Of a DNA stretch of 64,000 bases, positions 1-11,200 are shown piece by piece (position 1 is the stretch's first letter; each line of letters opens with the position of its first letter). The translations under genes were made by a program, and so were the position numbers. The stretch comes from Pseudopyrenochaeta lycopersici. Its lineage: Eukaryota; Ascomycota; Dothideomycetes; Pleosporales; Pseudopyrenochaetaceae. The notes below the pieces were generated by a model that was given only the letters and a program-made list of their open reading frames with translations, had not been told where the DNA came from and searched no databases. The stretch is taken from NCBI GenBank assembly GCA_003313425.1, contig NHZP01000002.1, forward strand, positions 1,612,001 through 1,676,000, given 5' to 3'.

Positions 1-549
1 CCTCACGCCACCACCCATGCTTGAGCCCCCGGAGGCACTCCGCGGTGGCGCATGGTGAGGCCCGCCCGCAACCTCCATGTTTGCTCTCATCTTTGCCTGG
101 CGTTGCTGCGCGAGCATGCGTGGATCTTCGTACTGGGCCCTGTCACACCAGACGGTGGCTTTTTGTTTACGCATCATGGCGACATAAGAGGTGGGCGAAG
201 TGCCGGAGCGGGTGGAAGAGGAGCGGCGGAGGGTGCCACTGTTGGAGCGGTTGGGAGTGCCCGTGGTTGACGAGGTGGATGAGGTGGGTGTGCGGCGGAG
301 GCCACCCTGGTACTGAGTCTGGTACTGCGAGGCCATGTTGGCGGTGGTGGGCGATGCGGTGGTGGCAGCAGCAGCAGGGAAAACACCAGAGCTGGTGGTT
401 CGCGAGCGAGAATGGCCTAATTGCGCTTCCGTGTACGTTTGGGAGGGCGGTCGCACGGAGACGCCCGGGTTTGCTATGGGTTTGCGGCGGACTGGTATTG
501 CTCCATACGCAGGTGCTGGCGGGGGTTGCGCCATCATGGCCGCCTGCAT
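1..549 (-). CDS. Conserved-looking fungal protein, 5' part (runs off left edge)
   Basis: An open minus-strand frame begins at an ATG at 547-549 and has no stop before base 1, so the gene is 3'-truncated by the window. The visible 183 residues start MQAAMMAQPPPAPAYGAIPV and are rich in Ser/Thr/Pro/Arg. Around residues 123-150 is a more ordered block, SYVAMMRKQKATVWCDRAQY followed by an EDPR..AQQRQAKMRA stretch. It reads as a conserved motif, unlike the low-complexity surroundings. I do not recognise a named family and give no function. An in-frame stop lies about 57 nt upstream with no other ATG between, but an AG (gacgcag) just 5' of the start could be an acceptor, so a 5' exon is possible. 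Confidence 0.6.
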   Translation of the reverse strand, partial: MQAAMMAQPPPAPAYGAIPVRRKPIANPGVSVRPPSQTYTEAQLGHSRSRTTSSGVFPAAAATTASPTTANMASQYQTQYQGGLRRTPTSSTSSTTGTPNRSNSGTLRRSSSTRSGTSPTSYVAMMRKQKATVWCDRAQYEDPRMLAQQRQAKMRANMEVAGGPHHAPPRSASGGSSMGGGVR

Positions 550-1120
550 GCTTGGATTGACTCTGCGTCCCTCGCTTGACGAGCGCGGATCGTGAAACAC
601 GGGTCAACACCCTGACGTCAGGGCGACTGCGTCAAGTTAAGCAGCGAGGGCGAAGACGCTCAGCAGCGCGGCGGCAAGTGCGCACAGCAAAGGCGCCTTT
701 GTGTTTATGTAGCGGGAGCGGTGATGCTTGGCGCCCCGCTTGCAGAAGTGCGTTCCCAGCACTGACTTCCACTGCTTCCGGCGATGGCCTGACGGAATAG
801 GAGAATTGGTGATGCTGAGGTGGCTGGCAGTCAGACGGCGCTATGGACAATTGCGCAGAGGGCCGCGGAGGGGGGTTCCAGCAGGTGGGCTTTTGTGGTG
901 ACGGCTCGATGGTGGGCGGTCGAGGGCTTAAGAGAGGGCCCGTCCTGTTCAGTGTGCAACACGCTAGAAAAGCTTACTCTAAAGAAAGAAGCGTCAGTCA
1001 CAAAGCCGGCAAACACGAGCCCTTTCAATGTTTGGTAGCCAGCTGGTGCTTGCAGCCATTCGGCATAGTGCCGTCGGCAGGCCAGCGCAACGTGGGAGCA
1101 GGGCGCGAGAGCTGACTTAC

Positions 1121-1312
1121 ATGTCCGGCTTGCGGCCAATCCGAGGTTGCAGCGGCGCACGACTCCTCCTCTCAGCTTAGTGAATATGGCTCTCCTACGC
1201 GAGCTTGCAAACAAAAGGATTGGAGCGTAGACAAAGAAACCACCGAACACGGGACGCTGAAGAGTCTTGTATTCCAAGTCTCTCCCTGCTCCGAGCTTGC
1301 CGTTGACGGCCA
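1121..1312 (-). other. Possible first exon of an unidentified gene
   Basis: On the minus strand an ATG at 1312 opens MAVNGKLGAGRDLEYKTLQR and a hydrophobic run (VFGGFFVYAPILLFA), then an Arg-rich stretch. The frame reaches a strong donor, GTAAGT, just below 1121. Candidate acceptors lie near 985 (ctttctttag), but no convincing second exon follows. It could be a small membrane protein, a 5' exon of the gene at the left edge, or chance. Weak call. Confidence 0.25.
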
Positions 1313-3289
1313 TGGCGCTAGAAATGTGTGAACCGAACCTCTCTGCCTGTCTCCACCCATGACTTGCCATGACGAAATACCATTGTCCACTTCCGACGGC
1401 GCGCGCTGAGAAAATGCGATAATTCCCGGCGCTTCGGGTGTATAGCAGCCTCTGGTAAGGCTACAAAACTTGATCCATCCCCTAGAGTACCGCTCAAACC
1501 AGTCGCTAGCCTGCCACTTTGTCGACTACAGCTGGGCAACACGCCGAGCATCCTTGGTCACAGCCCTGGCCTGCATGTCGCTTCCTGGAGGAATCCCCAC
1601 GAGGACGCATCTCCGCGTCAAATCATCGGTAGGCTGGCACCGAGCGCGAGCGTCATCCTCACTGGGAACCATTGCAAGTGATCGCCCTCGTTGCATTCGC
1701 TTTTCCAAACACACAGTGGCAGCTTCTGCCCACCACGTATCATGGCGCGCTTCATCCTCCCCAAGCACCCGGGTCCGTCTTGGACACGGCGCCTCGACCT
1801 CAGGGCCGATGCAAAATTCCCTCTCACCAACATCTGAATAGTGTCGTGGGCGCTGACCGGTTTGAGAAGTGCACGCCGGCGATAAGGTCCCCCGGCTTGA
1901 CCAAGGTTCCAGAGCGGTCCTCCGCGACTGGGGGAACTTGACGTGTTTCACGCCTGCAGTTGCTTACTGTGATGTGAATGGGGATGCTTGCTTGAGCCGC
2001 CATGCTGTAAAAAGGCCCAGAGCGGGGCCTGCATGCAATGCAAGGAGATGCGCCAACATCCCACGATCCCCGCTCTCCCACAGCGAGCAAGCAGCCGAAC
2101 ATGTCCACCATTGTGATCCCAGCATAGAGTGTTGAGCCGCTGCTGATCTCCAGTGCAAAAGGCGACGTCGCACAGCATGCTCGCTCTCGTTGCCAGCTGC
2201 GCCCACAGCCACCTCCTGAACATCGTCATCATTTTCCTGCCATCGATAATTAATTGTGGGGATGCACTTCCAACAAAGAAAATGTATTTCTGGCATACTG
2301 GAGACGGGTACAGTGTGGCGTCGCATCCTGGAGCAACATCGTCCGCCACAGGGTCCCTGCACAGCTGATCTTGGAAACCGGTTTGCTGATCGCTACTGCC
2401 GCGTTGTAACCCGACTTTCGCTTTCTGGCTGTGGATTTGCGACTTCGTCGAATGGCCAAAAAAGGCGCAAACAAGAGGCAGCATGTATGCGTTGTCCTTT
2501 TACAACCGACAAAAGCATTGCATATAATCAAAGCACCCGTGTTGGTTGGGTCGTCGAAATGCGCCGCAAAAACGGTTGTCCCCGTGTGGAAGCTGCTTGC
2601 CATTGCTTTGATAGGGCATTGTTGGCGGGAGCAAACACCACGCAACATCATTGGTGTTGAGCTTGTCGACCACCAAGGTACCCCAGCTTGTTCGTAAGAA
2701 AGCACTCGGCGTTAGTATTTGTGTTCACAGACGCTCACCCGCCGAACATAACTTGGTGCATTTTAGATCGACTGCTGTGGCACACAGTGGGGACCCGAGG
2801 ATCTGGACACACGGAAAAAAACACCTGCATCGCGCTACAATGACTGGACATCGAGTACGGTACTGCCCAAGCTGTATCGTGCATTGCCAGATCTGGAAGG
2901 CTTCCTCGGAGTCCAGATCATCCGGTGGGTCCACGGCATTTACTCGCTAGCGTACGATACCCGCCCAAAGCTAAGAACATGTCCCGCTGCCAGCGGTGAG
3001 AGATCTTGTCGATCAGTTTGTTGGTGTGATCCAAGTGCATCCGCCTGTGTGCTGGTGGCGAGTGCTAAGTCCACAGTATCTGCTGTGATACGTTGAGCCG
3101 CTTTCGGTGTGGTGTGGTGGCTTATGCATGCACCAATATATCTGGGTTGTGAGTAAGCAGGAACCTGGAGCAGATATACGGGGCTGGGCTGAGATGGGCT
3201 GATGATTTGATTTCTAGTGAACTCGAATAGACTCGTGCTAACTGATCCTTTCAAAAGATATGTGCATGCTACCATGTATGTCCTGACCG
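1313..3289. other. Gene-poor interval
   Basis: About 2 kb. Several open frames of 70-180 codons occur on both strands, but they overlap one another, have unstructured Cys/His/Arg-rich translations and no paired splice signals. I see no gene, RNA gene or repeat here. Confidence 0.5.
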
Positions 3290-4108
3290 CTAGTAAAGAA
3301 AAGGAATCAGTCGATACGGCGTGTCCTGCTTGAACTTTTCCCAGGCTGCTCCATATCGCTTGCTGCAATACTCGTTCAAAATTGGGACGCCCCGCGTTGC
3401 GAAGTCGGCGAAGAAAAAAGCGCCAACAAGAGCACCAAGTGCGAACCCCCCGCCAGCCATGGCGTACCCTGCTCGCCATAGCGTGTATCCGCCATAGTTT
3501 ATGTGCCGTGCAAACTGCCACAGACCTCCAGTATACGCCTTGCCTTTGTTCTTCGGGTCGGATTTAAACCGTTTGCGTTGAATCTCTGAGACAAGCTCAG
3601 TGATGATGCCGACAAGATATAGTGCGCTGCCAAGGATAAGAGACGGCTGAGGAAAGCTCGATTCAGTCGATGCAGATGTTGCGCTTAGCAGGAAAGCATA
3701 AGAGCTCACACTGTTGAACAAAGCATTGAAAGCTCCAACGGCAACAGCATTCCCGATAGGCATTGGCTCCGCTCCTAGCATGGTAACCCAAATGTTTTGC
3801 TTAACCACAGCGCCGATCGACATGCCCAGTAAAACTAATCTGGTCGGCGACAACCCAAGGCCATCTATGAAACCAACACCTGTGTGCGCCGGCAGGCCAG
3901 GCGGAAGAGTGCGCAAACCCCAGCGGTGGAAGAGGTGTGTTCCGAGGCCATGTGCGAGAATCGAGTATTGCAGGATGGGCTCAATTCCCCGAAGCAGGAC
4001 GAATACTGCTTTGCCCACAGGTGCTGGCGTGTAGACACCTCGTGGAATGAGGTCGCGCTTCTTAGATGCCTCCGAGCGAGGATCTTTCTGGTTGTCTTCA
4101 GCACTCAT
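3290..4108 (-). CDS. DUF1295 / steroid 5-alpha-reductase-like membrane protein
   Basis: Single-exon gene of 272 residues with an ATG at 4106-4108 and a TAG at 3290-3292. A polar N-terminus is followed by several hydrophobic segments. The last third carries the family signature: GGLWQFARHINYGGYTLWRAGYA, then a hydrophobic span, then a tail with the pattern YCSKRYG..WEKFKQDTPYRLIP. This pattern (G.L...RHPNY.GE followed by Y....G..Y..Y...T..LIP) is typical of DUF1295, steroid-reductase C-terminal and isoprenylcysteine-methyltransferase-like proteins of the ER membrane. The substrate cannot be told from sequence. It is divergently arranged with the DNA ligase gene across a 1-kb spacer. Confidence 0.8.
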   Translation of the reverse strand: MSAEDNQKDPRSEASKKRDLIPRGVYTPAPVGKAVFVLLRGIEPILQYSILAHGLGTHLFHRWGLRTLPPGLPAHTGVGFIDGLGLSPTRLVLLGMSIGAVVKQNIWVTMLGAEPMPIGNAVAVGAFNALFNSVSSYAFLLSATSASTESSFPQPSLILGSALYLVGIITELVSEIQRKRFKSDPKNKGKAYTGGLWQFARHINYGGYTLWRAGYAMAGGGFALGALVGAFFFADFATRGVPILNEYCSKRYGAAWEKFKQDTPYRLIPFLY

Positions 4109-5129
4109 TGTCCTGTTAGAAGCGTGGTCGCAATGTATTCAGGTCCGTTTGTTATCGGCAAGCATAGACAAACGCTTTGAGAGGGTGGGTTTGGCTGCCG
4201 AAGTCAGTGGTAGACGGTCCTAGTGCTCCTTGTATGGTCAGCGATGTCACACCTCAATGCTGCTTACACGATCCGCTGCAAGTACCTTCTTATCTGGCTC
4301 AGTGAGACGTCGCTCGGCCAATGCTAAGAGCGAGGTCTTGTATCACCTCAGTCGTAAGCGGAACAACATCATCCAATTTGTTGGTGACGTAGCCAGACCA
4401 TCGGCATTTAAATACCAGTGAACCCCGAACCGGCTTCTTGTGTATGCAGCTAGATCCTTCGAAATGTTGGCATCTCAATTGCACTGTCATGCCAGTGGTC
4501 TGACGCCGGTACATTGACGAGGCTGACCACAATTGGAGCAATTTGCTTCCAAGTTTGGACTGGCTCGAGCACGTAATCCCGTGATGACCTGCATTAGCGC
4601 GTTGTGCTCATTAAACAAAGCGCGTGCACCCCGCTATTGATCCTTTCATCCTTGTGTCCGGGTCAAGGTGTCTTTTTTGTACCTATACATTCATTGTCTG
4701 TATGGCCTTTCTGCGCACTCTGTCTTTCAACGATCCTGGGGCGATACTGCCGTTCATTCACGAAGCCTTAGTTGCCCATATATCTATCTACACTACGTCG
4801 ATTCCTAAACCAATTTACAAAGTGTGACTATGTCCGGGATATTGACCCCTCAATTGTGCGAGTGTGGCCCATCGTGGCACAGATCTCAGATATCTATATG
4901 ACAACTCTCACCAGATCTCTGACTACACACTCATATCACTGGACATTGGAACACAAGACTTAATTTTCGACCTCCTTTTGGCACTCAAGCGCGTTGGAAG
5001 CAAGTTCTTCCCTTGCGCTTACCGTACTCGACTAGAAACTGTTACTGCGATTCTCAACCTCAAGCCTTTACTGTTCAATCACTCTTACAAAGCTAGATCA
5101 TCCGATTGTGTACATTGCTAAAATCACCA
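4109..5129. promoter_or_regulatory. Intergenic spacer between two divergent genes
   Basis: About 1 kb between the 5' ends of the DUF1295-like gene (leftward) and the DNA ligase gene (rightward), so it must hold both promoters. I see no credible ORF and no clear motif to name. Confidence 0.5.
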
Positions 5130-7733
5130 ATGACTATAACTTTCAATGCAATATGCAGCCTCCTGCAAAGTGTCGAGAACATTTCTACACGGCAGCTACG
5201 CTTGTCACCAAAAAAAGAGAAGGAGAATATCTGTCAGATCATTTCAAACTGGTTTGCCAACCAGAGGGAAGCGCTCGATGATCCGAAAACTAATGGTGGC
5301 GCTGTACTCTCTGCACTCTTCCCATACCGGAGGAAAGACCGGGTCTATGGCCTACAAGCACCCTTACTTGCAAAGAAACTAATCAAATTATTGGCGTTCA
5401 ACCATGGCCAACGGGCACTGTTCGATGAATGGAGAACCGGACAATTGGGCGACCTTGGTGCGTATACGGAGCGCGCTATGAGATCTTGGGATGGCACTTT
5501 TGGGAGCAAGCGCGAATATTCCATCGACAGCATCGATAACTTGCTAGTGCAATTGGCAGCCAAGTATAGGTTCTCCGACGAAGCAATTCGAAAACAGCGC
5601 GACTGGCACGTCCAGACCGATACAGTGTTGAAGAACATACTCCTCCGACTCGAGTCTTGGGAAGCAAAATGGCTGGTCCGACTGATACTGAGAAATCACT
5701 GCACCATCAATCTAGACGAAAATTATGTGCTCGAGCAGTACCACTTCCTATTACCGAACTTGTTAATGTTTCAGAACGACTTTGATGCTGTCTTTCTCAT
5801 GCTCAAGGGAGAGTTGAGCTGCTATCCACCACATCCAGAACCTTCTAAGGAGGAATCAATGCGGATTGAGGCGACGCAAAGACTCAAGACGGTGGTTGGC
5901 GTCAAGGTAGGACGCCCAACATTTCACAAGGCCTGGTCGTTCGAGCATTGCTTCCAGTTGGTGGGCAATCGCGCTTGGGCTGCTGAGACCAAGTACGATG
6001 GCGAGTACTGTGAAATCCACATCGACTTGGGAAATGTGGAGAATCAAATCAAAATTTTCTCTAAGAACGGCAAGGACGCAACTGCTGATCGTGGTTCCTT
6101 ACTCGGCGTCATTCGAGATGCCTTGCGCATTGGTCGCGCTGACTGTCTGTTCGAGAAAAAGTGTATTGTTCTTGGTGAAATGGTACTTTATAGCGATAAG
6201 GAAGAAAAGATCATGTCTTTTTCTAAGATTCGAAAACACATCTCTCGATCAGGAACGTTCATCGGCACACTTCAGGACTCTTTGCCCCACGTGTGGGAAC
6301 ATCTGATGATTGTCTTCTTCGACGTCCTAGTCCTTGACGATGACCCTGTACTACGTCATTGCCTACAAGATCGCCGGCATATTCTACGAAACCTTGTCCA
6401 TGTCATACCCGGCCGGTCAATGCGCTCGGAGTGGACCTTGCTCGATTTTAAGACCGGGGACGGCATGATGGACCTCAAACAGGCATTTGCCCGGAGTGTT
6501 GCTGATCGCCAAGAAGGTATGGTATTGAAGCCGTTGCACGCGCCATATTTCCCATTACTCTCGGAATACGGTCATCGCGAGGCGGGGTATTTCATCAAGT
6601 TAAAAAGAGATTACCTTGGCGACATGGGCGGTGAACGTGATTTAGGCGACTTCGCAATCATCGGAGCGAGCTTCGATGTACAGGTTGCCCCGAAAACTGA
6701 TATCAAGCCCCTGCATTGGACTACTTTCCATTTGGGATGCTGTACAAACAAGGATGCTGTGCAGCAAACAGGGGCGAAGCCAAAATTCAAGCTTGTTGCT
6801 TCGCTCAGCTTAGACAAATGTATACCGAAATCGGAATTGAAGTATCTGAACGTTCAAGGCTATGTCCGCCAGGCGAAATTGCATAAAAATGGCTCTACTG
6901 ATGAGTACGATATTGAGCAATCCAACGGCTACGATCGAGGTATGACTGTAGCTTTCAAGAAACCGTTCGTAGCAGAGGTTCTTGGCGGTGGCTTCGAAAA
7001 ACCCCAAAACGAGAGCTTTGAGATGCTGCGGCATCCTCGAATCAAAAAGATCCATCATGACAGGTCGTGGGAAGACGCTGCTTCATTAGACGATCTCAAG
7101 CGCATGGCTGTGGAAAAGTGGAATGTACCTAACGCTGACAATCTCGACGGCCACGCAAAAGACGTCGCGTTACTGGTGGGAAAGTATGTCAAAGAATTGT
7201 ACAGCTCACAAAATACTGGCACTACCAACGACAGTACACAGGAGACTACTCAAAAAACAACTCCCCGCAAAACACAAGATTCCATAAAGAGTATCCCAAG
7301 CGATACCGAAGTCCAGGAGACACAGCAACACACTCACGGTACCGTGTCCTCGACGCAATTCTCCGGCGAAGCCAGCACACAAGACAAAGGCATCCAACCA
7401 TCACGTCAACGCGGCATCCTCGTCCGCGAAGACACAACAGATCGACTCAGCACACCAGCCCCAAAGTCATTCGCACACACAGCCATGGCCTCCTTGCCGC
7501 GAAAGGCAACGGCAAACTTGTCGTCATCGTTCAGAAAAGCACAGAATCTCACAGCGTTGATCAGCCCTCCAACGTCAAAGAGACGGAGGATACTGAGTCC
7601 GCTTCAAGATTCAGGCGGGAATCGACATCTTGGGTTGTTTGGCTTTGATTCTCAGAATCAGACTATTCATATTTACGCCAAGGAGGGGTTAAGGGTGCAG
7701 GTTCACACTGGCCCTGGAGAGGCAGGGACATAA
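5130..7733 (+). CDS. ATP-dependent DNA ligase domain protein without BRCT
   Basis: Uninterrupted frame of 867 residues. I start at the ATG at 5130 (MTITFNAICSLLQ); upstream in-frame codons are non-ATG. Residues about 10-240 match an N-terminal DNA-ligase domain. The nucleotidyltransferase core follows: motif I ETKYDGEYCEIH with the lysine that takes the AMP at about 288; motif III FFDVLVLDDD near 397; motif IV EGMVLKP near 462; motif V YFIKLKRDYL with lysines near 490. An OB-fold-like region follows to about 640. The last 200 residues are low-complexity, rich in Thr/Gln/Ser, and I see no BRCT repeat there. That argues against an orthodox LIG4, and the N-terminus does not look like LIG1. Likely a nuclear ligase paralogue; substrate unknown. 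Confidence 0.85.
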   Translation: MTITFNAICSLLQSVENISTRQLRLSPKKEKENICQIISNWFANQREALDDPKTNGGAVLSALFPYRRKDRVYGLQAPLLAKKLIKLLAFNHGQRALFDEWRTGQLGDLGAYTERAMRSWDGTFGSKREYSIDSIDNLLVQLAAKYRFSDEAIRKQRDWHVQTDTVLKNILLRLESWEAKWLVRLILRNHCTINLDENYVLEQYHFLLPNLLMFQNDFDAVFLMLKGELSCYPPHPEPSKEESMRIEATQRLKTVVGVKVGRPTFHKAWSFEHCFQLVGNRAWAAETKYDGEYCEIHIDLGNVENQIKIFSKNGKDATADRGSLLGVIRDALRIGRADCLFEKKCIVLGEMVLYSDKEEKIMSFSKIRKHISRSGTFIGTLQDSLPHVWEHLMIVFFDVLVLDDDPVLRHCLQDRRHILRNLVHVIPGRSMRSEWTLLDFKTGDGMMDLKQAFARSVADRQEGMVLKPLHAPYFPLLSEYGHREAGYFIKLKRDYLGDMGGERDLGDFAIIGASFDVQVAPKTDIKPLHWTTFHLGCCTNKDAVQQTGAKPKFKLVASLSLDKCIPKSELKYLNVQGYVRQAKLHKNGSTDEYDIEQSNGYDRGMTVAFKKPFVAEVLGGGFEKPQNESFEMLRHPRIKKIHHDRSWEDAASLDDLKRMAVEKWNVPNADNLDGHAKDVALLVGKYVKELYSSQNTGTTNDSTQETTQKTTPRKTQDSIKSIPSDTEVQETQQHTHGTVSSTQFSGEASTQDKGIQPSRQRGILVREDTTDRLSTPAPKSFAHTAMASLPRKATANLSSSFRKAQNLTALISPPTSKRRRILSPLQDSGGNRHLGLFGFDSQNQTIHIYAKEGLRVQVHTGPGEAGT

Positions 7734-8239
7734 AGCCCCTCACCACGTGGCAGAAATTTAGTAGTGCTCCCCATCGTAAGAAAATTAACCACTGTTGAGA
7801 GGTGTGGATAACATCAGATTAGAAGCTCTGATCCCTAGACTTTGTCTACAACTGGTCACTTCTTTGAGAAATTCCTGCTCGACTGGTAATACCACAACTC
7901 GCTGCCAACATACACAACAACCCCAGCTCAGACAGTCTCAGACTAACGAGAGGGCTGTAGATAGAGATTGAAAGAGAGTTTTTCCAGCGAAGTACCGCCG
8001 TATCTGAGCACATTGCGCTTTAGTGGCGACCTGTTTGTTTCTCGTCAGTGAGATTAATGAGCAATGGCCACATATCATAGCGTACAATTGTGCAAATAAA
8101 AATCACAAAATATCCTATCACACTGAAGAACTGTTGAAGCTTTTTTGATACTAATATTCGCAAGGCCGCGTAACAGCTTCGACCATGTGCGGGTCCGCGT
8201 ACCTATGCTGCTATCCAGTATCTCAGGAGCAAGAACAGC
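7734..8239. other. Intergenic, convergent 3' ends
   Basis: About 500 AT-rich bases between the ligase stop and the NLR stop, which face each other. It must contain both 3' UTRs. No ORF or repeat was noticed. Confidence 0.5.
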
Positions 8240-11200
8240 CTAACCGTGCTCTCGCTCCTTGAGCATTTGGTTATAATGCTTATGACACGCGCGAGTAGTT
8301 GGATGGTCTTTCCCAAGGACAGTCAGGTATGCCGCACATGCTCTTTCGTACAGAACAAGTGATTCGTCGTAACGATGCTGAATGGCAAGCAAGTGAGCAA
8401 GGCAATATATGCTCATGAGCGTGTCTGGATGCTCAGGTCCAAGTACCTTCTCCCTCCGCGCCAGCGTCTCTCTGTTGATTGACTCTGCCTCCTCGTACTT
8501 GCCTTGGCGGCCCAGCACTCCCGCCAAGTTGCTCATGCTCATCAGCGTGTCTGGATGCTCAGGCCCAAGTACCTTCTCCCTCCGCGCCAGCGTCTCCCTA
8601 TTCATTGATTCTGCCTCCTCGTACTTGCCTTGGCGCCCCAGCACTAGTGCCAAGTTACTTATGCTCATCAGCGTGCTTGGATGCTGAGGTCCAAGTACCT
8701 TCTCCATCCGCGCCAGCGTCTCCCTGTTCATTGATTCTGCCTCCTCGTACTTGCCTTGCCTGAATAGCACTAGCGCCAAGTTACTCATGCTCGTCAGCGT
8801 GCCTGGATGCTGAGGCCCAAGTACCTTCTCCATCCGCGCCAGCGTCTCCCTGTTCATTGATTCTGCCTCCTCGTACTTGCCTTGGCTATCCAGTACTCCT
8901 GCCAAGTTACTTATGCTTATCAGCGTGTCTGGATGCTCAGGCCCAAGTACCTTCTCCCTCCGCGCCAGCGTCTCCCTGATCATTGATTCTCCCTCCTCGT
9001 ACTTGCCTTGGCGGCCCAGCACTCCCGCCAAGCTACTTATGCTCATCAGCGTGCTTGGATGTTGAGGCCCAAGTACCTTCTCCATCCGCGCCAGCGTCTC
9101 CCTGTTCATTGATTCTGCCTCCTCGTACTTGCCTTGCCTGACTAGCACTAGCGCCAAGTTACTCATGCTCGTCAGCGTGCCTGGATGCTGAGGCCCAAGT
9201 ACCTTCTCCATCCGCGCCAGCGTCTCCCTGTTCATTGATTCTGCCTCCTCGTACTTGCCTTGGCTATCCAGTACTCCTGCCAAGTTACTTATGCTTATCA
9301 GCGTGTCTGGATGCTCAGGTCCAAGTACCTTCTCCCTCTGCGCCAGCGTCTCCCTGTTCATCGACTCCGCCTCCTCGTACTTGCCTTGGCGCTCCAGCGC
9401 TCCCGCCAAGTTATTCATGCTCGTCAAAGTATCTGGATGCTCCAGTCCTAGTTTCTTTCTTCTTAAGGGTAACGCTTGTTGGTGTGCTATTTCTGCTGCT
9501 GAATATTGTCCAAGGATTTCCTGACACAATGCCACACGATCTAGAAGCGAAAGCTTTGCTATCTCGTCTACTGTACTGTTGAGTTCAATTAAATAGATTG
9601 TGTGCGGCACGTATGTCGTCCAAGTATCTCTATTTTTATGCCCACCATACGGAACTAGCTCCTTGAGCCGGGCTGCAGCAGTGGCAGTCCAAGCAGCCTG
9701 CTCATTATGTCCTTTTAGCCATAAGACGGAAGCCATATGAACTAGTCGGTGCATGTCAAAGAGTCTTTCTCTACCTCGAGTTACACCTGGTACTTTTTGT
9801 TGGCGCTCTGTGATGAACGCATATCCTGTCAGCGTCCCAAGCGCTTTAACCTGCTGCACTAACGACCCGCTAGGAGGCAGTAGCGACTGCGGAATGTTGA
9901 CTCGATCGATGCATGCTATAAACGAAAGGTACTCGGCAGCAAGCTTGTCTTGCCTGCGTATCTGATTAAAAGACACATGCCACGTCTTTGCAATTGTGCT
10001 ATCCATCTCTTCATATCTACTAGGATCCTCAAAATGCTCACTGAATAGTTCGGTAGCTGTACCAGCATCTTCAAATAGTGATATATATTCAGACATTGAT
10101 ATGTCGTTGTTGTTGATGAAAGCAGCCGCCTGGACAACAGCAAGCGGTAGGCATGTGAGCATGTCTAGCAGCTCGTTGACAGCCACATCGTCATCAAGCA
10201 GCGCTGGCTTCGTGATTCGCCGCGCTAGCAGCTGCTTAGCCTCAACTTTGCCCATATCATTTACTTCTAAAATGCTGCTCTGTGTCAACTCTCCGGCTGC
10301 TTTCCGACTTCGAGTAGTGAAAAGAATAGTGCCTCTATCACTGCGTGGGAGAAGGTCCTTCAACCGAGCAGACTTTGAGTCGAACTTAGTATTAAGAACA
10401 CCAGGGTCATCGGCATTGTCAACAATCATCAGCCAATCGTCCACGCTCGTTGAACTGAGTGTCTCCTTCACAAGCTTTCCGACGTCTGCGTTGTCGTCAG
10501 TGATCCCTGGGATGCGAAGACTGCATCCAATTTCCCGGTACGCAAGCGCAAAGCTCTCGTGGCTAATAGCAGGCACCCAGAATACCAGGCGTTTAGCATG
10601 TGTTACCAACGCACGATAAGCAAACTCCAGAGCAAGCGCTGACTTGCCGCAACCTCCTAGCCCATAGATCGTCATCCGTTGGTGGCTGCCAGTAGGAATG
10701 AGAGATTCTTCAAGAACTCGAAGCTGGTCTTCCCGTCCGATGAAGAGTTCGTTTCGTGGAAAGGGTAGGTACGAGGAGACTTTACACTGTTAGCCACATC
10801 TCGCTTATAGAAGGGAATCGCTTTGCTAGGATCAGGACGCACCCGATAAGTCTTGCAGCCTCTGTGTCTGATGCCCTTGCTGCCGCTTCTCTATCTCCTC
10901 TCTCAATCGTAGGAGTGCATATGCTTCTCCTTCTCCATATATCAGTGGTAAAAATACCTCAAAGATCCCGAGCAAACAATATACTTTGTCCTCTTTTAGC
11001 GTTGTCGTGCGTTGAGCCACCCAACCCATACGCTCCTCAACACTGAACTCAGCAAGATGTTGTCCTCTTAACGCTCGGACGGGAAGCTTAGTAATATCAT
11101 AGATCTCCTTCTCTAGTGATATCTTGCTACCTAGTCGCTTGCCCTCCCGAGAGAAGAACTCCACGTTAGTGGGTGCTAGGAGCTCTTGCAGCGTCCATCC

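Noticed and set aside
1948..2484. 178-codon minus-strand ORF
   Set aside because: Cys/His-rich random-looking translation, overlapped by other frames, no splice partner.
8409..9582. Plus-strand ORFs across the TPR array (Ser/Pro-rich, repetitive)
   Set aside because: They are antisense shadows of the 126-bp repeats; the minus strand has the known TPR consensus.
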